From NCBI GenBank assembly GCA_027314515.1, contig DAHVAR010000092.1, positions 1 to 64,000 on the forward strand: a stretch of 64,000 nt of DNA, in the 5' to 3' direction. The first letter of the stretch is position 1. Every line of letters begins with the position of its first letter. The position numbers were made by a program, and so were the translations under genes. Shown piece after piece: positions 60,202 to 64,000 of the stretch. The notes below the pieces were generated by a model that saw only the letters and a program-made list of their open reading frames with translations, searched no databases and was not told the origin of the DNA. The stretch comes from Actinomycetota bacterium (GTDB lineage: Bacteria; Actinomycetota; Actinomycetes; Streptosporangiales; Streptosporangiaceae).

Positions 60202-61540
60202 TCCCAGCGATCAGAACGGTAACAGCCAGGACGGGAATAACCGCCAGCGCCGGCGGACCACAGGCTCGCGCGCGCAGCTTCGGGCCTGGCTCATCATCGT
60301 CGCCCTCGTGGTGGCGCTGCTCATCATCGAGCGCCAGCGGCTGGCCTTCCTGTTCGGCGTCCTGATCTTCGTCGTCGCCCTGCTCACCTCGGTCATGCTG
60401 CACGAGTTCGGCCATTTCGCCACGGCGAAGAAGTTCGGCATGCGGGTCACCCAGTTCTTCGTCGGCTTCGGCCGGACGCTGTGGTCCACCTTCCGCGGGG
60501 AGACCGAGTACGGCGTCAAGGCGCTGCCTTTCGGCGGATTCGTGAAGATCACCGGGATGACCTCGGTCGAGGACGTCGACGTCGCCGACGAGCCTCGGTC
60601 GTTCCGTAACCAGCCAGGCTGGCAGCGCATCATCGTGCTGGCAGCCGGGTCGTTCATGCACTTCGTGCTGGCGCTGGTCCTGCTCTTCCTGGTCGCGTTC
60701 GCGATCGGGCAGCCGAACTACGGCACCAGCGTGGTCGCTAGCGCCGGCTGCGTGCCGGCCACCGCGAAAGCGCTGAACAGCACTCACCCATGCGCCGGGC
60801 ACAACCTGGGGGAGTCGCCCGCGCAGCGAGCCGGGCTCAAGGCGGGCGACAAGATCGTCTCCGTGAACGGCCGGCCGGTCGGGTCGTGGAATCAGCTGCA
60901 CACGGTGCTGAAGGCACAGAAGGCAGGGGTCGCCGTCCCGGTCGTCGTCGAGCGGAATGGCCGCGACGTGCACCTCACGGTCACGCTTGCCGCCATCCCG
61001 CGGGATGCCGTCCCCTACCTGGGCGTCGAGCCGATGGTGGTGTACCAGCGAAGCGGCTTCTTCGGCGCCTGGGGCTACGCGGGCGATCAGTTCGCCGGCA
61101 CGCTGACGGCCTCAGCCTCGGATATCGCCAGGCTGCCCGCGGCGATCCCGAGCCTGTTTAACAAGAACCGGTCGAAGACCGCGGCCGGCCAGGTCAGCAG
61201 CGTGGTGGGCATCGGCCAGCTGACCGGAGACGTGGTGCAGGCGGCGCTGCCCTGGCAGGCGAAGGTGAGCGTGCTGCTGCTCATCATTGCCTCGCTGAAC
61301 ATCTTCGTCGGGGCGTTCAACTTGCTGCCGCTGCTGCCGCTGGACGGTGGTCACCTGGCGGTGGTGATCTTCGAGCGGATCAGGGCATGGTTTAACCGGC
61401 TTCGCGGTCGGCCAGACCCCGGAGTTGTGGACATCCAGCGGCTGGTGCCGCTGAGCTTGCTGGTCTTTGCTGTGCTGGTTGGCCTCGGCACGCTGCTCAT
61501 AGCTGCCGATATCTTCAATCCCGTTCACCTTCCGGTGTGA
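60179..61540 (+). CDS. Site-2 intramembrane metalloprotease (Rip1/RseP-like, M50)
   Basis: 453 residues. Zinc motif HEFGH (75-79) lies in the first core helix, and [11 protein letters not shown] supplies the third ligand. One PDZ domain (about 205-295) has [24 protein letters not shown] longer hydrophilic N-terminus (1-35) than usual precedes the first helix. It cleaves membrane-embedded anti-sigma factors after a site-1 cut. Sandwiched between dxr and ispG, the standard actinobacterial arrangement. Confidence 0.93.
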   Translation: MGLTGPADPSDQNGNSQDGNNRQRRRTTGSRAQLRAWLIIVALVVALLIIERQRLAFLFGVLIFVVALLTSVMLHEFGHFATAKKFGMRVTQFFVGFGRTLWSTFRGETEYGVKALPFGGFVKITGMTSVEDVDVADEPRSFRNQPGWQRIIVLAAGSFMHFVLALVLLFLVAFAIGQPNYGTSVVASAGCVPATAKALNSTHPCAGHNLGESPAQRAGLKAGDKIVSVNGRPVGSWNQLHTVLKAQKAGVAVPVVVERNGRDVHLTVTLAAIPRDAVPYLGVEPMVVYQRSGFFGAWGYAGDQFAGTLTASASDIARLPAAIPSLFNKNRSKTAAGQVSSVVGIGQLTGDVVQAALPWQAKVSVLLLIIASLNIFVGAFNLLPLLPLDGGHLAVVIFERIRAWFNRLRGRPDPGVVDIQRLVPLSLLVFAVLVGLGTLLIAADIFNPVHLPV

Positions 61541-61554
61541 GGCGAAATCGAGTC

Positions 61555-62685
61555 ATGACAGTAGACCTAGGCATCCCTCAGCTCCCGCCAGAGCCGCTGG
61601 CTGCCCGCCGGCCGTCGCGCCAGATCATTGTCGGTCGCGGCAAGCATGCCGTCCCGGTCGGCGGCGGCGCTCCGGTGTCGGTGCAGTCGATGACCACCAC
61701 GCTGACCGCGAACGTCAACGCCACGCTGCAGCAGATCGCCGAGCTCACCGCGGCTGGCTGCCAGATAGTCAGGGTTGCCGTGCCGTCACAGGACGACGCG
61801 GACGCGCTGCCGGAGATCGCGCGCAAGTCGCAGATCCCGGTGATCGCCGATATTCACTTCCAGCCGAAGTACGTCTTCGCTGCGATCGACGCGGGCTGTG
61901 CCGCGGTCCGGGTCAACCCCGGCAACATCAAGGCATTCGATGACAAAGTCGGCGAGATAGCTAAGGCCGCGTCGGCGGCCGGCGTGCCCATCCGGATCGG
62001 CGTCAACGCCGGCTCGCTGGACAAGCGGTTGCTGGCCAAGCACGGCAGGGCCACGCCCGAGGCGCTGGTGGAATCGGCGCTCTGGGAGTGCTCGCTGTTC
62101 GAGGAGCATGGCTTCAACGACATCAAGATCTCCGTCAAGCACCATGACCCGGTCGTCATGATCAACGCCTACCGGCTGCTCGCCGAGCGCTGCGGTTACC
62201 CGCTGCATCTCGGCGTCACCGAGGCCGGGCCGGCCTTCCAGGGGACGGTCAAGTCGGCGGTGGCCTTCGGTGCGCTGCTGGCCGAGGGCATCGGCGACAC
62301 CATCCGGGTGTCGCTGTCGGCGCCGCCGGTCGAGGAAGTCAAGGTGGGCATCGCGATTCTGGAGTCGCTCGGCCTGCGGCAGCGGGGCCTGGAAATCGTC
62401 TCCTGCCCATCCTGCGGCCGGGCCCAGGTAGACGTCTACACACTGGCCGACGAGGTGACCGCCGCCCTGGACGGGCTGGAAGTGCCGCTGCGAGTCGCGG
62501 TCATGGGCTGTGTAGTGAACGGGCCAGGCGAGGCCAGGGAGGCTGACCTCGGGGTGGCGTCCGGCAACGGCAAGGGCCAGATTTTCGTTCGGGGCGAGGT
62601 TATCAAGACCGTGCCCGAGGCCCAGATCGTCGAGACTCTGATCGAAGAGGCGCTGAAGCTGGCGGCGGCCGAGCCGGTCCAGTGA
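61555..62685 (+). CDS. ispG: 4-Hydroxy-3-methylbut-2-enyl-diphosphate synthase (flavodoxin-type)
   Basis: 376 residues from ATG 61555; GTG 61537 overlapping the protease stop is the alternative. TIM-barrel blocks [68 protein letters not shown] and [19 protein letters not shown]. Iron-sulfur cysteines are in [12 protein letters not shown] and [18 protein letters not shown]. Carries out the penultimate MEP-pathway step. Ends before a 26-bp perfect palindrome. Confidence 0.95.
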   Translation: MTVDLGIPQLPPEPLAARRPSRQIIVGRGKHAVPVGGGAPVSVQSMTTTLTANVNATLQQIAELTAAGCQIVRVAVPSQDDADALPEIARKSQIPVIADIHFQPKYVFAAIDAGCAAVRVNPGNIKAFDDKVGEIAKAASAAGVPIRIGVNAGSLDKRLLAKHGRATPEALVESALWECSLFEEHGFNDIKISVKHHDPVVMINAYRLLAERCGYPLHLGVTEAGPAFQGTVKSAVAFGALLAEGIGDTIRVSLSAPPVEEVKVGIAILESLGLRQRGLEIVSCPSCGRAQVDVYTLADEVTAALDGLEVPLRVAVMGCVVNGPGEAREADLGVASGNGKGQIFVRGEVIKTVPEAQIVETLIEEALKLAAAEPVQ

Positions 62686-62719
62686 GCTAGCCCAGCCCGC
62701 GAGCGGCCGCCCGCGGTGG

Positions 62720-62745
62720 CGGCACTGGCTGGCCAGCCAGTGCCG
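62720..62745. terminator. 26-bp perfect palindrome after ispG
   Basis: Arms CGGCACTGGCTGG and CCAGCCAGTGCCG (62720-62732 and 62733-62745) are fully complementary with no spacer, 35 bases after the ispG stop. As RNA it would give a stable stem with a tight loop, probably ending the dxr-ispG transcript. No T run follows. Confidence 0.65.
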
Positions 62746-62828
62746 AGCGCGACCTGACTGAGTCCGGCCGTCTAGCGCGTTTGCTGCCCGCACGGATCAC
62801 GCCGCGCCTGGCTGGGCAAGATGGCGCT

Positions 62829-64000
62829 ATGCGCAGAGCGATGACTGCGGCCGTTGCCGCCATTGCGGCCGCGGCTGCACTGACCGCATGCTCGCCTTCC
62901 ACGCCTCCGGCGTCGCGGGCGAGCGCTCCGCCGGCTGGCCGGCCGCCGGCGGGCGGCCAGCTTGCCGCGAGCGCGCCGGCGGTCGCCGCCAGAGCGCAGC
63001 GGCTGACCTGGCACCGCTGCCCGGAAGTCACGATCGGCGCGCCGTCTCCAGGCCGGCTGCAGTGCGCCAGTCTCCAGGTCCCGCTCAACTACGCCGATCC
63101 TGGCGGGCGCAAGATCACCCTGGCTCTGTCGGAGGTCCCCGCGACCTCGCCGCCCGCGCAGCGGCAGGGCGTGCTGCTGGTGAATCCGGGCGGACCTGGC
63201 GCCAGCGGCCTGTCCATGGCGGCAACCGTGGCGGCCGGCCTGGCGCCCAGCGTGGCGAGGCAGTACGACATCGTGGGCTTCGACACGCGCGGCGTCGGGG
63301 CGTCCAGGCCCGCGCTGAGCTGCGAACCGGGCTTCTTCGCCAGACCGCGCCCGCCCTACCGGCCGGCTAATGCCGCGGCCGAGCAGGTCCTGGTCGACCG
63401 GGCGAAGCAGTACGCCGCCGCCTGCGAGCAGCGCTACGGCTGGCTGCTGCCCTACATGACGACCGAGGATCTTGCCAGGGACATGGACTCGATCCGGGCG
63501 GCGCTCGGCCAGGGCCAGATCAGCTATTACGGCGTCTCCTACGGCACGTACCTCGGCCAGGTGTATGCGACGCTGTTCCCGCACCGGGTCCGGCGGATGG
63601 TGCTCGACAGCGTCGTCGATCCGAACGGCGTCTGGTACGGCGACAACATCGCCCAGGACTACGCCTTCCAAAGCCGGATCAAAGCCTTTTTCGCATGGAT
63701 CGCCCGCTATAACGTGGTTTACCATCTCGGTGGCACCGAGGCGGCGATCAATTCATCCTTCAGCAGCGTGATGGCCCGGCTGGCTGCCCATCCGATCTCG
63801 GGGCCGTCGGGTCCGCTGATCGGACCCGACGAGCTCAACGACACGTTCCTGGTGGCGGGTTACAGCAACGACTGGTGGCCGTATCTGGCCGCCGCGCTGT
63901 CGAGCTATGCTCGCACCGGGTCGGGGGCCGAGCTGATCCCGCTGTACCAGCAGATCGGCCGCCAGGGCGAGAACGAGTTCGCCGTCTACACGGCGGTCGA
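62829..64000 (+). CDS. Secreted tripeptidyl-aminopeptidase-like alpha/beta hydrolase lipoprotein, 3' end outside window
   Basis: From ATG 62829 the frame stays open to the right edge (390 codons, no stop), so it is a partial gene. Signal peptide with lipobox AALTAC (Cys21), then a Pro/Ala/Ser-rich linker. The fold is that of the tripeptidyl aminopeptidase/SlpD-SlpE group: LQVPLNYADPGGRKITLAL, GVLLVNPGGPGASG (oxyanion region), YDIVGFDTRGVGAS and nucleophile elbow YYGVSYGTYLGQ. The catalytic Asp and His lie past the edge. It would cut N-terminal tripeptides from extracellular peptides. Confidence 0.9.
   Translation, partial: MRRAMTAAVAAIAAAAALTACSPSTPPASRASAPPAGRPPAGGQLAASAPAVAARAQRLTWHRCPEVTIGAPSPGRLQCASLQVPLNYADPGGRKITLALSEVPATSPPAQRQGVLLVNPGGPGASGLSMAATVAAGLAPSVARQYDIVGFDTRGVGASRPALSCEPGFFARPRPPYRPANAAAEQVLVDRAKQYAAACEQRYGWLLPYMTTEDLARDMDSIRAALGQGQISYYGVSYGTYLGQVYATLFPHRVRRMVLDSVVDPNGVWYGDNIAQDYAFQSRIKAFFAWIARYNVVYHLGGTEAAINSSFSSVMARLAAHPISGPSGPLIGPDELNDTFLVAGYSNDWWPYLAAALSSYARTGSGAELIPLYQQIGRQGENEFAVYTAV

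Noticed and set aside
61786-62793. 335-codon reverse frame
   Set aside because: Antisense shadow of ispG.
1-64000. CRISPR array, rRNA operon, prophage or biosynthetic gene cluster
   Set aside because: No regularly spaced repeats, no rRNA-like sequence, no phage structural or integrase genes, and no PKS, NRPS or terpene-synthase core genes were seen.

Overview
The window comes from a high-GC actinomycete chromosome. Three things support this: mycothiol biosynthesis (mshC), the dxr–M50 protease–ispG cluster, and pervasive GTG starts with short or overlapping gene junctions. Subtilases shaped like mycosins, a 10-methyl-fatty-acid gene pair, and WS/DGAT and IS4 remnants suggest a Streptosporangiales- or Thermomonosporaceae-like organism; that placement is inference. 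There is no rRNA, no CRISPR array and no complete transposon.

Layout. 1-0.4 kb holds the cut end of a methyltransferase. 0.6-5.0 kb holds a tandemly duplicated two-gene module: a membrane-anchored four-cysteine protein followed by an S8 subtilase with a C-terminal membrane anchor. The second subtilase has lost its whole catalytic triad. 5.3-8.4 kb holds a small membrane protein, a PIN-domain relic, a CocE/S15 hydrolase and a headless VOC gene. 8.5-22.7 kb looks like a D-amino-acid or D-peptide salvage region: a peptide ABC transporter without ATPases, two M55 D-aminopeptidases, an M20 peptidase, a PucR regulator, an N-acylamino-acid racemase-like enolase, a GNAT acyltransferase, a class III aminotransferase and an amine-dehydrogenase-like enzyme. 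A beta-lactamase-like pseudogene is embedded in it.

22.9-25.6 kb holds a broken WS/DGAT gene and a 2.1-kb island inserted at the 3' end of tRNA-His. The island is bounded by a perfect 44-bp direct repeat and carries an AbiE toxin-antitoxin pair. 25.7-32.4 kb holds oligoribonuclease, a PPOX-family protein, a phosphotransferase, an anchored VWA-like binding protein, a SpoU rRNA/tRNA methyltransferase and an EEP-family hydrolase. 32.5-43.2 kb is a glycoside-use locus divergent from its likely ROK repressor, with a palindromic operator between them: ROK kinase, solute-binding protein, two permeases, two ATPases, GH4 glycosidase and BadF-type kinase.

43.2-53 kb holds a CPBP protease, a YbaK-like deacylase, an IS4 fragment next to hipBA, a lipoprotein HtrA, an amidase, mshC, a DUF4192 protein and a divergent MurI-like racemase. 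53.3-64 kb holds DinB, a PPOX-family protein, the tmsA/tmsB pair for 10-methyl branched fatty acids, class II DAHP synthase, dxr, a site-2 protease, ispG, and the first 390 codons of a secreted tripeptidyl-aminopeptidase-like lipoprotein cut by the right edge.
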